A DNA stretch of 64,000 nt, from positions 85,204 through 149,203 of the forward strand of contig JAZNVU010000046.1 of the NCBI GenBank assembly GCA_045592985.1. Reading direction: 5' to 3'. This DNA is from UMGS172 sp045592985. GTDB lineage: Bacteria; Bacillota; Clostridia; Oscillospirales; Acutalibacteraceae. The notes beneath the pieces were generated by a model. That model was not told the DNA's origin and made no database searches. It was given only the letters and a program-made list of their open reading frames with translations. Both the position numbers and the translations under genes were made by a program. Below, one piece after another: positions 17,592 to 26,613 of the stretch. Each line of letters opens with the position of its first letter. The first letter of the stretch is position 1.

Positions 17592-18986
17592 TTAATTATA
17601 AATTTTGATACCGAATGATTTTATTACACAATCTCTCGCATCGGTGAGGTTTTTGAAATCACCAACGCTGAGCATTTGAGCCATAAGATTACCGATAGCA
17701 GTTGCCTCGGCAGGACCCGCAAGAACGGTTCTGCCTGAAGTTTTTGCGGTAATTCGGTTGAGATAATCGGCATTACTTCCTCCGCCTATGATATTGATAG
17801 CAGAATACTTTTTACCGGTAAACTCTTCAATTTCATCAGCACAGTCGGCATAGCATTTAGCAAGACTGTTATAAATAACCGCAGTCAACTGCCCTGTAGT
17901 TTCAGGAACAGGTTGATTTGTGTCACGACAACAATTTTTAATTTCTTCACTCATATTTTTAGGTGCAAGGAAACGGTTATCAACCGCGTCTATAATACTT
18001 GGAAAATCAGAATTTTGGGCCGCCATATCACAAAGTTCGGCAAAAGAATATTTATCATTGAGTTCTTTTTTTACATTTTGAATCATCCAAAGACCCATTA
18101 TGTTTTTAAGCACTCTATAACGATAGTTATATCCGCCTTCGTTTGTAAAACTATGCTCCATACATATATCTGCAAGTTGAGGAGTAAGGGACTCAATGCC
18201 CATTAAAGACCAGGTTCCCGAACTTATGTACATAACATTATCTTCATTGGACGGAACAGCCATAACTGCAGAGGCAGTATCATGAGAGGCTGCAAGAATA
18301 ACTTCAAGGTCAAAGCCCACTTCGGCAGCAACCTCAGGCAAAAGACCACCTGCTTTTGTGCCCGGCATCGAAAGTTTTCTGAAAATACTTTTCTTTATGC
18401 CGAAAGTATCAAGAATTTCTTCTGACCACGAGTTGGTTTTTACATCAATAAGTTCAGTAGTAGATGCATTAGTGTATTCGTTAAACTTTTTACCTGTAAG
18501 CAGATAAACAAAATAATCAGGTATCATCAAAAAATCAACAGCTTTTTCCAACTGTTCGGGATGATTATCCTTTACAGAAATAAGTTGGAAAAGTGTATTA
18601 AAGGTATTGGTTCCAAGACCGGTAATATCATATAATTTGCGTTTAGACATTACTTCAAAAGCCTTTTCAACATAGCCCTCGGTTCGTGAATCGCGATAAC
18701 CAACCGAATTACCGACAATATCACCATTTTCATCAAGCAAAACAAAGTCAACGCCCCAAGTGTCAATTGACATAGTAGCAGGGACTTTGCCAATTTCAGC
18801 GCATTTTTTCAAACCATTTTTAATCTCATTAAAAAGTCGAACGGTATCCCAACAAAGCGAACCTTCTTTCTCGTCAAGTCCGTTATAAAAACGATATACC
18901 TCTTCGTACTTCATTATACCGTCTTCAAGCCAACCCAAAATATGGCGTCCGCTTGAAGCACCGATGTCAACAGCAAGATGATACAT
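17592..18986 (-). CDS. rhaB: Rhamnulokinase, 464 aa
   Basis: Phosphorylates L-rhamnulose. FGGY-kinase features are the N-terminal phosphate motif AVDIGASSGRH, the sugar-binding SIDTWGVDFVL, and SSGTWSLMG and IIGGGSNADYLNRITA in the C-terminal ATPase domain. First gene of rhaB-rhaA. Confidence 0.95.
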   Translation of the reverse strand: MYHLAVDIGASSGRHILGWLEDGIMKYEEVYRFYNGLDEKEGSLCWDTVRLFNEIKNGLKKCAEIGKVPATMSIDTWGVDFVLLDENGDIVGNSVGYRDSRTEGYVEKAFEVMSKRKLYDITGLGTNTFNTLFQLISVKDNHPEQLEKAVDFLMIPDYFVYLLTGKKFNEYTNASTTELIDVKTNSWSEEILDTFGIKKSIFRKLSMPGTKAGGLLPEVAAEVGFDLEVILAASHDTASAVMAVPSNEDNVMYISSGTWSLMGIESLTPQLADICMEHSFTNEGGYNYRYRVLKNIMGLWMIQNVKKELNDKYSFAELCDMAAQNSDFPSIIDAVDNRFLAPKNMSEEIKNCCRDTNQPVPETTGQLTAVIYNSLAKCYADCADEIEEFTGKKYSAINIIGGGSNADYLNRITAKTSGRTVLAGPAEATAIGNLMAQMLSVGDFKNLTDARDCVIKSFGIKIYN

Positions 18987-19008
18987 AATTAACCTCCATT
19001 TTTATTTC

Positions 19009-19040
19009 ATAATACACCATGTTCACCCAAAATAATACCC
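19009..19040 (-). promoter_or_regulatory. Candidate rhaB control region with direct repeats
   Basis: ATAATAC is repeated at 19009 and 19032 (23 nt apart, about two helical turns), and a minus-strand TATTAT -10-like box sits about 30 nt before rhaB with no good -35. AraC-type activators bind such paired half-sites at weak promoters; linking it to the AraC gene at 20299 is inference. Confidence 0.35.
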
Positions 19041-19171
19041 TTTACTTTTGGTTTTTTATGGTGTTTTTTTAATTAATATAATATTTTGCAAGTAACCACA
19101 TAACAATTATACATGAAAAAATAATTTTTTCAATCGGTTGCTTTAAATATTATTATGTGATATGCTTGCGA

Positions 19172-19365
19172 TATAATAGGGACAAATATGGCTTTGCCTT
19201 GTTCATTTCATCAAAAGAAACAAGGCAAGGCAGGAATAACTGTCATACCATACTTTATTTTTACCTTGTAAAACAAGGCAACGTATGGTATGATTTCTTA
19301 TGTAGAAGTATGATTTTTGTCATACATAAGCCAAATCGAGAAGAAGTTAGTGAGGAAAAAGAAAT
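19172..19365 (+). promoter_or_regulatory. Structured region upstream of the epimerase gene
   Basis: The 379-base gap between rhaB and the epimerase (18987-19365) holds no convincing gene. A -10-like TATAAT is at 19172-19177 without a clear -35. Three consecutive inverted repeats follow: 19192-19203/19219-19230; 19243-19253/19283-19293 enclosing CCTTGT/ACAAGG at 19264-19269/19273-19278; and 19297-19304/19323-19330 overlapping 19308-19313/19320-19325. AAACAAGGCAA occurs twice (19218 and 19271), so arms can swap partners. No known riboswitch recognised. Confidence 0.5.
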
Positions 19366-20238
19366 ATGAGAGTTTTGGTTATTGGAGGAACTAGATTTTT
19401 CGGTATTCACACCGTTAATGCCTTACTTGCGCAAGGTCACGATGTTACGCTTGCTACAAGGGGAAATAGCAAAAATGTTTTTGGTAACAAAGTTTCTTAT
19501 ATTTGTATTGAACGCACCGATCCCGAAAGTATGCGAAACGCCCTTGCTGGACACCATTTTGATATTGTAATAGATAAACTTGCTTATTGTTCTAACGATA
19601 TAAAGTATGCTCTTGATGCTCTCGATTGTGACAAATATATTCAGATGTCTTCTACCGCAATTTACGAGCCTAAACATATCGATACGAAAGAAAATGATTT
19701 TAATCCTTTATCTAAACAACTTATATGGTGTGGAAGATTTGATTTTCCTTATGATGAGATAAAGCGTCAGGCAGAATGTGCGTTGTGGCAAAAATATAAT
19801 CACAAAAACTTTATTGCTGTTCGTTATCCGTTTGTTATTGGAATAGACGATTACACAAAAAGATTGCTTTTTTATATTGAGCATACAATTAATGGTATTC
19901 CTATGAATATTGACAACATTGATTGTCAAATGGGTTATATTGAATCAAAAGAAGCGGGAGAATTTATGGCTTTTCTTGTTGATTCAGATTATACTGGAGC
20001 AATTAATGGTTGTTCTAATGGCACAATTTCTCTCAAAGAAGTTATAGAGTATGTAGAAAAGAAATGTAATGTAAAAGCTGTTTTATCAGTAGACGGTGAT
20101 AAAGCTCCATATAATGGAGAGGTTGAGTACAGTGTAAATACTGATTTGGCCAAATCAATAGGATATAATTTTAGCAATTTGAATGATTGGATTTACGATT
20201 TAATAGATCATTATATCGGAGTAGTTTATAAAAGTTGA
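19366..20238 (+). CDS. NAD(P)-dependent epimerase/dehydratase family protein, 290 aa
   Basis: An extended short-chain dehydrogenase with the N-terminal nucleotide-binding motif VIGGTRFFG (residues 5-13). It has an SSTAIY stretch at the catalytic serine position, but the usual YxxxK is seen only as YDEIK (FDFPYDEIKRQAE), which may serve. It probably acts on a nucleotide-sugar or sugar substrate. It is followed 60 nt later by the AraC gene, so the two may form a unit. Role in rhamnose metabolism is unproven. Confidence 0.8.
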   Translation: MRVLVIGGTRFFGIHTVNALLAQGHDVTLATRGNSKNVFGNKVSYICIERTDPESMRNALAGHHFDIVIDKLAYCSNDIKYALDALDCDKYIQMSSTAIYEPKHIDTKENDFNPLSKQLIWCGRFDFPYDEIKRQAECALWQKYNHKNFIAVRYPFVIGIDDYTKRLLFYIEHTINGIPMNIDNIDCQMGYIESKEAGEFMAFLVDSDYTGAINGCSNGTISLKEVIEYVEKKCNVKAVLSVDGDKAPYNGEVEYSVNTDLAKSIGYNFSNLNDWIYDLIDHYIGVVYKS

Positions 20239-20298
20239 AAATTTAGACACTTTGTCCCTGATTTAACACAAGCATACAATAAATCTGAGGTGAAAAAA

Positions 20299-21141
20299 AT
20301 GCGCAAATACACTGCCACAATGTATACCGACTACGGTGTCGATATACAAAAAGGTACTACAAGCAGAAAAGAACCTGACCATGACCACGATTTTATTGAA
20401 ATAGTTTATATAGCAGACGGCAAGGCTGAACAGTTAATTAATAACAACCGTTACCCTGTAAAACGCGGTGACCTGCTTTTTATCAACTACGGTTGTACTC
20501 ATGCTTTTGTTCCGACTGATAAAGTGACTTTTTACAACATTATCTTAAAGCCCGAATTTATCAGTGAAACGCTGATTGACAGTGAAAACGCTTTTGAAAT
20601 TCTCTCACTTACCGCTTTTGAAGAGTTGCGCGACAATGTAGATACAGGCAAAGAACTTATTTCATTTGAAGATACCGAGATAACCGAAATTGAAGACATT
20701 ATTAAAGGTATGTACCGTGAATGCCGCGATAAAAAGCCCGCGTTTAAAACTATTATTCGCGGATATATCACTGTACTTATTGCTAAAATTTTGCGTAATA
20801 TGAACTATACCTCTCCTGATTTTCACCTTGAAGAAATGTGGCAAGACCTTGTTAATTATATTAATAACAACATCAAAGAAAAATTGAGCCTTGAGGAACT
20901 TGCGGGAAAATGCTTTTATAATCCGTCGTATTTCAGTCGCGTTTTTAAAGAAAAATTTGGCGTTACGCTTGTTGAATACATTTCTAAAACAAGAGCCACG
21001 ACTGCTGCTCGTCTGCTTGACTCAACAACACTCTCTGTCAACGAAATAAGCGAACGTTGCGGTTTTGGAAACAAAATGAGTTTTTACCGATGCTTTTCAA
21101 AATATTATAACTGTACTCCGTCAGAATACCGTGATCGCTAA
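20299..21141 (+). CDS. AraC-family transcriptional regulator, 280 aa
   Basis: An N-terminal cupin-like sensor (HDFIEIVYIADGKAEQ, about 28-43) and a C-terminal double HTH of about 100 residues (LEELAGKCFYNPSYFSRVFKE; then VNEISERCGF and CTPSEYR). The ATG at 20299 is used because the in-frame GTG at 20290 lies inside the GAGGTG ribosome-binding site. Proximity to rhaBA suggests sugar sensing (inference). Confidence 0.9.
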   Translation: MRKYTATMYTDYGVDIQKGTTSRKEPDHDHDFIEIVYIADGKAEQLINNNRYPVKRGDLLFINYGCTHAFVPTDKVTFYNIILKPEFISETLIDSENAFEILSLTAFEELRDNVDTGKELISFEDTEITEIEDIIKGMYRECRDKKPAFKTIIRGYITVLIAKILRNMNYTSPDFHLEEMWQDLVNYINNNIKEKLSLEELAGKCFYNPSYFSRVFKEKFGVTLVEYISKTRATTAARLLDSTTLSVNEISERCGFGNKMSFYRCFSKYYNCTPSEYRDR

Positions 21142-21253
21142 TTTAACCGATTCAAAGCAGATATTATTTAATTGTTAGAGTTTTACTAGATAACCGTCAA
21201 TAAGTTCGTATTTATGACCTATTATGCTGTTAAAGAAGTATTTTTATAAACCA

Positions 21254-21285
21254 AAAATCTGCTGTTGTTTGTGACAGCAGATTTT
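21254..21285 (+). terminator. Terminator-like hairpin after the AraC gene
   Basis: The 12-bp stem AAAATCTGCTGT/ACAGCAGATTTT with an 8-nt loop, followed by AATTATT. It is about 110 nt past the stop codon; nothing else is seen in 21142-21409 apart from an AT-rich TATAAT-like box near 21365. Confidence 0.65.
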
Positions 21286-21409
21286 AATTATTACATCATA
21301 TATGAATACAAATCTGTAATAGGTTTTTAGTATAAAACATCTTGCTTTTTAATGATATGAATACTATAATATAATTTAGTTTATAATGTACGACATGAAA
21401 GGTGATAAA

Positions 21410-23449
21410 ATGAGAAATTTAAAATCAAACAGCAGTGTTGATAAATTTATAAAAAAGTATGGGCACTTATGGTTTATGCTGCTCTTTCCTGTTGTTTTAT
21501 TCTACTATGAAAGTGTGTTCAGAATATCAACTACAGGTGATTTCTTTTCTTTAGGTGCCATTTACACCTTGTTCTTCAGCGCTTTCTACGGCGGTATACT
21601 GTATCTTTTGTGTTCACTCTTTAAAAAACGTTTATACAACCGCATAATTACTACTGTAATGTTAATCGTTACCGCCATACCGTTCTTGGTTGAGTATTTC
21701 ATATTCCGTCAGTTTAAAGTATTCTACGATGTCAACACCATTACAGGCGGTGCCGAAGATGCCGTCGGCGGTTTTATGGATGATATCAAAATTATGATTT
21801 TCAGCTTTGATGGACTTTCTAAAATATTTCTTTTCTTCCTGCCTGCAATTCTCTACATGATTTTCGGCAAAAGATTTGTTCCCGCTTACCGTTCCAATAT
21901 GATAATGAGAATATTCTCGTCGGTTTGTTCGGTTGCTTTCTACCTTGTAACCATCTTGCTTATCACTTTCAACAGCATTTATCAACCTCTTTACACTTCA
22001 CAGTACAATTTCCAGTCAGCTTTAAGTAATTTTGGTCTTTATACTGCCGCAAGACTTGACATAAAAAACATCATCTTCAAAGATGACGACCTTTCTTTTG
22101 AAACGACCGACCTGCAAACTATTATACCCGTAGACCCCGAAAAAGAAGAAGAATTTAAGGAATACGGATACAACCAACTTGACATTGACTTTGATGATTT
22201 GATGAAAGGTGGATCCAAAGAGCATAAGCAATTGGACGAATATGTCAGTTCATTGACTGCATCCAAGCAGAATAAGTATACCGGTTTATTTAAGGGTAAA
22301 AACCTAATTATGATTACTGCCGAGGCATTTACCAAAGAAGTAATTGACCCTGAACTGACACCTACCCTATATCGTCTTGCGACCAAAGGTATCAATTTTA
22401 CAGATTATTATGCACCTGCAAGCGCCGGTACAACCGGTGGCGAATACTCTAATATATTCGGTATGTTGCCAACTGCCGGCGGTAAATCGTTTAAAAACAC
22501 CGCAGACAACAACAACTATTACACTATGGGCAACCAATTAAACCGCTTGGGTTATTTCGGTATGGCATTCCACAACAATTCCTACACATATTATGACCGC
22601 CATAAAACCCATATTAATTTAGGTTACTCAAACGGATATATAGGTTACGGTAACGGTGCCGAAGAATTTGTGTCAAAGGCTTGGCCGCAGAGCGACCTTG
22701 AAATGTTGGAAGGAAGTCTTAACAAATACATTCCCGAGGGCAAACCGTTCAACTTCTATTATATGTCTGTAAGCGGACACAGCGGATATTCTCAAAGCGG
22801 CAATAAAATGACTAAAAAGAACTGGGATAAGGTGCAACACCTCAATTATTCCGATACAGTTAAGGGTTATATTGCTGCCAACTTAGAACTCGAAGCCGCA
22901 CTTACAAAAACACTTGAAATTTTAGAACAAAAAGGCATTCTTAACGATACAGTAATCTGCATTTCAACCGACCACTTCCCTTACGGCCTTGATTCTGATG
23001 CAGGACTCGGCAGTATGCCGTATCTATCCGAACTTTACGGATACGAAGTAACCGACTACTTCCAGCGCGACCATAACGCTCTTATTATGTGGTCGGGTTG
23101 CCTTGAAGAAAACGAGCCGATTATTGTTAACACACCCACATACAGTCTTGATATTCTCCCTACCCTTTCCAACCTGTTTGGAACCGAGTTTGATTCAAGA
23201 TTTATGGTTGGACGTGATGTTTTTTCTGATGCCGAACCGTTAGTTTTCAACACTAATTACGATTGGAAGACACAGTACGGCACCTTCTATGCAAAGAACG
23301 GCAAATTCGTTCAGTCTGCCACCAATCCTCTGCCCGAAGGCACAGACGAGAAAGAATATATAAAGGCAATTAAAGCCATTGTACGTGATAAGTACAAATA
23401 CTGTAAAGGCGTGCTTGACTCCGATTATTTTGAGCATGTTTTCGGTTAA
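21410..23449 (+). CDS. LtaS-type sulfatase: lipoteichoic acid synthase or related phosphoglycerol transferase, 679 aa
   Basis: A polytopic membrane enzyme with an extracellular alkaline-phosphatase/sulfatase domain. About five N-terminal membrane helices (residues 20-210) precede the catalytic domain. Metal and catalytic residues are visible in MITAEAF (Glu), SAGTTGGE (nucleophile Thr 341/342), SVSGHSGYS and ICISTDHFPYG (Asp-His). The start is the ATG at 21410 with AAAGGTG 5 nt upstream, rather than the in-frame ATG at 21386. Whether it makes lipoteichoic acid or another glycerol-phosphate polymer cannot be told. Confidence 0.88.
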   Translation: MRNLKSNSSVDKFIKKYGHLWFMLLFPVVLFYYESVFRISTTGDFFSLGAIYTLFFSAFYGGILYLLCSLFKKRLYNRIITTVMLIVTAIPFLVEYFIFRQFKVFYDVNTITGGAEDAVGGFMDDIKIMIFSFDGLSKIFLFFLPAILYMIFGKRFVPAYRSNMIMRIFSSVCSVAFYLVTILLITFNSIYQPLYTSQYNFQSALSNFGLYTAARLDIKNIIFKDDDLSFETTDLQTIIPVDPEKEEEFKEYGYNQLDIDFDDLMKGGSKEHKQLDEYVSSLTASKQNKYTGLFKGKNLIMITAEAFTKEVIDPELTPTLYRLATKGINFTDYYAPASAGTTGGEYSNIFGMLPTAGGKSFKNTADNNNYYTMGNQLNRLGYFGMAFHNNSYTYYDRHKTHINLGYSNGYIGYGNGAEEFVSKAWPQSDLEMLEGSLNKYIPEGKPFNFYYMSVSGHSGYSQSGNKMTKKNWDKVQHLNYSDTVKGYIAANLELEAALTKTLEILEQKGILNDTVICISTDHFPYGLDSDAGLGSMPYLSELYGYEVTDYFQRDHNALIMWSGCLEENEPIIVNTPTYSLDILPTLSNLFGTEFDSRFMVGRDVFSDAEPLVFNTNYDWKTQYGTFYAKNGKFVQSATNPLPEGTDEKEYIKAIKAIVRDKYKYCKGVLDSDYFEHVFG

Positions 23450-23452
23450 AGT

Positions 23453-23486
23453 AAAGCCTCACACTGATTTTTCAGTGTGAGGCTTT
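23453..23486. terminator. Bidirectional terminator after the LtaS-like gene
   Basis: AAAGCCTCACACTG (23453-23466) and CAGTGTGAGGCTTT (23473-23486) pair perfectly, followed by TTTTATA. Confidence 0.92.
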
Positions 23487-23487
23487 T

Positions 23488-23892
23488 TTATATCATGCTT
23501 TTGTTTTTCTTTTTAACACTAAGAAACGCTCCGACAACCGAAGAAACTATGCACAGCACCATTCTCAGCAAAAACAGTTTACCGAAGGATTCTTTGGTAA
23601 TTGCAGCCGAAATAACTGCTACAAGGAAATAAAACAGCGTGCCGGATATTACTGAAGTAAACAGCACCTTAAATCCGCATTTTTTGGAGGCTATTACTCC
23701 GGCTGTTAGCGACGATACCATTAAAATAACCGTTGCTAAAACATCATTTGCTCGGCTTAAAGCGTCAAATTTTAGCATTATCAGTGCAAACAGCAGTAGC
23801 AGTATAAACATTACCGCGAAGGCTGACGCTATTCCTATCCCTGCCGAAATCACAATTTTTTTGCTTGCATTTGCATCATTAATTATCTTCAT
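23488..23892 (-). CDS. TIGR04086 family membrane protein, 134 aa
   Basis: A small four-helix membrane protein (segments about 15-40, 48-66, 74-95, 107-125) ending in a basic tail (KKKNKS). Such proteins are often found beside yajC and tgt in Firmicutes, as here; function unknown. The ATG at 23892 has no good ribosome-binding site: only GGTG in the yajC terminator hairpin precedes it. Confidence 0.78.
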   Translation of the reverse strand: MKIINDANASKKIVISAGIGIASAFAVMFILLLLFALIMLKFDALSRANDVLATVILMVSSLTAGVIASKKCGFKVLFTSVISGTLFYFLVAVISAAITKESFGKLFLLRMVLCIVSSVVGAFLSVKKKNKSMI

Positions 23893-23930
23893 AAAAAAAC
23901 ACCGTCCCGTAAATAATACGGAACGGTGGC
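23893..23930 (-). terminator. Terminator after yajC, abutting the next start codon
   Basis: Minus strand: CACCGT-TCCGTA pairs with TACGGG-ACGGTG around TTATT, then TTTTTTT directly followed by the ATG of the TIGR04086 gene at 23892. Confidence 0.8.
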
Positions 23931-23942
23931 TTTAATTATTAC

Positions 23943-24224
23943 TTATTTCTTGTCTGCAGGTTCTTCGTGCTCGGTAACAACCGAAGACAAAGCCCATTTT
24001 TTAACGATAGACTTCGAATGGTCTGCAGGAGACTCAACAACGAAAGCATCGTCTTTAATAGAAATTACACGGAACTGAAAACCGCCGATAGTGATAATCT
24101 CGTCACCAACCTGGACGCTGTTTCTTACCTCTTCCTCTTTCTTCTGTTTCTTCTTCTGTGAACGGTTCATGAAGAACATCATACCGCCCAAAATGGCAAA
24201 CATTAATATATAAGTCAACCACAT
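23943..24224 (-). CDS. yajC: Preprotein translocase subunit YajC, 93 aa
   Basis: A Sec accessory protein with one N-terminal membrane helix (about residues 3-20) and a basic cytosolic part (QKKKQKKEEEV) followed by the conserved VQVGDEIITIGGFQFRV. Start and length typical. It lies downstream of queA-tgt, the usual order. Confidence 0.95.
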   Translation of the reverse strand: MWLTYILMFAILGGMMFFMNRSQKKKQKKEEEVRNSVQVGDEIITIGGFQFRVISIKDDAFVVESPADHSKSIVKKWALSSVVTEHEEPADKK

Positions 24225-24293
24225 AATATTAGACCTCCAAAAAATATTATAAATGTATTTTACAACACAAATTTGACTTTTACAAGCATTATT

Positions 24294-25427
24294 TTATATT
24301 CTTGTGGCAATTTTTACAATATATTCATTTTTAAACTCTTGAAAAGTACCGTTATCAAGATTTTCCCTGATTCTTTCCATCAAAGTATTGTAAAAATAAA
24401 GGTTATGCTCAACACAAAGACGTTGACCTAACATTTCGCCTGCCTTTATAAGATGACGAACATATGCTCTCGAATGATTACGGCAAGTAGGACAATTACA
24501 GCCCTTTTCAATCGGGTCTAAATCATCTTTGTATTTCTCGTTATTTATGTTGATTATACCGTCCCAGGTAAACAAATGGCCGTGTCTTGCATTACGACTT
24601 GGCATAACGCAGTCAAAAAGGTCAACTCCGCGTGACACACCCTCAATAATGTTTGCCGGAGTTCCAACACCCATCAGATATCTAATTTTATCAGTGGGCA
24701 TAAACGGTTCAACTTGCTCAATTACGTGGTACATAACCTCAGCAGGCTCACCAACTGCAAGACCGCCGATAGCATAACCGTCAAGGTCCAAATCGGCAAT
24801 TTGTTTCATGTGTTCAATTCTTAAATCATCAAAAGTACAACCTTGATTTATACCGAACAAAAGTTGATTGGGATTAACAGTGTCTTCCATGGAATTCAGT
24901 TCCGCCATTTTTGCCTTACAACGTTTGAGCCAACGCGTAGTCCTCGCACACGACTGCTTGGAATACTCATAAGTCGCAGGATTTTCAACACACTCATCAA
25001 AAGCCATGGCAATGGTTGAACCTAAATTTGACTGTATTTTCATGCTCTCCTCAGGTCCCATAAAAATCTTGCGACCATCAATATGAGAGTTAAATGTTAC
25101 ACCCTCTTCATTAATTTTTCTGAGTGAAGCCAAAGAAAAAACCTGAAAACCGCCACTATCGGTCAAAATAGGACCTTGCCAACCCGTAAATTTATGAAGA
25201 CCGCCCAACTTTTTTATAAGTTCGTCACCCGGTCTTAAATGCAAATGATAGGTATTGCAAAGCATAACTTGAGTGTGCAAATCGTCCATCAAATCATAAG
25301 CCGAAACAGCACCTTTAATAGCGGCAACGGTTGCAACATTCATAAAAGCAGGAGTTTGAACGGTACCATGTACCGTCTTGAACTCACCACGTCTTGCTCT
25401 ACCCTCTTTTTTTAAAACTTTAAACAT
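24294..25427 (-). CDS. tgt: tRNA-guanine transglycosylase, 377 aa
   Basis: Exchanges guanine 34 for preQ1 in GUN-anticodon tRNAs (queuosine pathway). Motifs: MLCNTYHLHLRPGDE, the catalytic DSGGFQVFSL, GGLAVGEP, VDLFDCVMPSRNARHG, and the zinc site CNCPTCRNHSRAYVRHL. The ATG at 25427 with GGGAG 5 nt upstream is preferred over the in-frame TTG at 25439. It follows queA closely. Confidence 0.97.
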   Translation of the reverse strand: MFKVLKKEGRARRGEFKTVHGTVQTPAFMNVATVAAIKGAVSAYDLMDDLHTQVMLCNTYHLHLRPGDELIKKLGGLHKFTGWQGPILTDSGGFQVFSLASLRKINEEGVTFNSHIDGRKIFMGPEESMKIQSNLGSTIAMAFDECVENPATYEYSKQSCARTTRWLKRCKAKMAELNSMEDTVNPNQLLFGINQGCTFDDLRIEHMKQIADLDLDGYAIGGLAVGEPAEVMYHVIEQVEPFMPTDKIRYLMGVGTPANIIEGVSRGVDLFDCVMPSRNARHGHLFTWDGIININNEKYKDDLDPIEKGCNCPTCRNHSRAYVRHLIKAGEMLGQRLCVEHNLYFYNTLMERIRENLDNGTFQEFKNEYIVKIATRI

Positions 25428-25440
25428 AAATACTCCCAAT

Positions 25441-26460
25441 TTATATAATTAACATTGCGTCACCAAACGAGAAAAATCTGTATTTTTCTTCTACCGCATT
25501 ACGGTAAGCTATCATTGTATTATCATACCCTGCAAAAGCACTCACAAGCATAATAAGTGTACTTTCGGGCAGATGGAAATTGGTAATAAGCCCGTCCATA
25601 ACTTTAAATTCATAACCCGGATAAATAAAAATGTCGGTATCATCGCTATATTCCTTTAGCTCACCAAATCTTGCGGCACTCTCCACAGTTCTGCACGATG
25701 TAGTTCCCACACAAATAACCCTACCGCCGTTTTTCTTGGTTTCGTTGATAATATCGGCTGTTTTTTGAGGTATAAAATAGTGTTCAGAGTGCATTTTGTG
25801 CTCGGTTATCTCGTCAACCTTAACGGGTCTGAATGTACCCAAACCCACATGCAAAGTGACAAACGCAATATTTATACCCTTTTCTTTGATTTTTTCAATA
25901 AACTCGTTAGTAAAATGCAAACCAGCAGTTGGCGCAGCAGCAGAACCGAGTTCCTTTGAATAAACCGTCTGATACCGTTCCTTATCGCCCAACTCTTCGG
26001 TTATGTATGGTGGCAACGGCATTTTGCCCACTCGGTCAAGTATATCGAAAAACACACCGTTATACACAAATCTTACTATTCGATTACCGCCTTCGGTTAC
26101 GTCAACAACTTCACAAGACAATTCTTCGTTAAACTTAAAAACTTTACCTGGCTTTGCCTTTTTACCGGGGCCTGCTAAACATTCCCAAGTATCTTCACCA
26201 ATTTGTTTGAGCAAAACAAACTCGACAACTGAGCCTGTATCGGTACGCGTACCAAAAATTCTCGCAGGTAAAACCCTCGTATCGTTCATGACAAGGCAGT
26301 CACCTTTGTTCAAATATTCTAAAACATCAGTAAATGTACCATGTGTGACTTCGCCGGTTGTTCTGTCAAGATGCAGAAGTCTTGACTTTGTTCGCGGTTC
26401 AACAGGGGTTTGTGCTATCAAATTTTGAGGTAAATCGTAATAAAAATCAGATTTTTTCAT
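25441..26460 (-). CDS. queA: S-adenosylmethionine:tRNA ribosyltransferase-isomerase, 339 aa
   Basis: Converts preQ1 in tRNA to epoxyqueuosine after Tgt. Typical start KSDFYYDLPQNLIAQTP and motifs TRVLPARIFG, SAAAPTAGLHFT, HVGLGTFRPV and TNFHLPESTL. The ATG at 26460 has GGTGA just upstream. The de novo preQ1 genes are not in the window. Confidence 0.97.
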   Translation of the reverse strand: MKKSDFYYDLPQNLIAQTPVEPRTKSRLLHLDRTTGEVTHGTFTDVLEYLNKGDCLVMNDTRVLPARIFGTRTDTGSVVEFVLLKQIGEDTWECLAGPGKKAKPGKVFKFNEELSCEVVDVTEGGNRIVRFVYNGVFFDILDRVGKMPLPPYITEELGDKERYQTVYSKELGSAAAPTAGLHFTNEFIEKIKEKGINIAFVTLHVGLGTFRPVKVDEITEHKMHSEHYFIPQKTADIINETKKNGGRVICVGTTSCRTVESAARFGELKEYSDDTDIFIYPGYEFKVMDGLITNFHLPESTLIMLVSAFAGYDNTMIAYRNAVEEKYRFFSFGDAMLII

Positions 26461-26509
26461 GCATATCACCAAAAGTTCACATATTATGCCGATAAAACAT
26501 AAAATATGT

Positions 26510-26538
26510 TTGACAAATAAAACTTAAAAATGTATAAT
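26510..26538 (+). promoter_or_regulatory. Promoter of asd-dapA-dapB
   Basis: -35 TTGACA (26510-26515), 17-nt spacer, -10 TATAAT (26533-26538); both hexamers are consensus. The leader to asd is about 70 nt; I see no lysine riboswitch in it. Confidence 0.85.
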
Positions 26539-26613
26539 TTATAAATAATATATAGATGTATTATATTGCATAACACAAAATTATTCAACTATTATTTTTA
26601 AGGGTGATACATA

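Noticed and set aside
19157..19369. Open frame of 70 codons upstream of the epimerase gene
   Set aside because: No ribosome-binding site, odd composition, runs through the three inverted repeats and overlaps the epimerase start.
26539..26613. Lysine riboswitch before asd
   Set aside because: The leader is only about 70 nt and AT-rich with no multi-stem structure.
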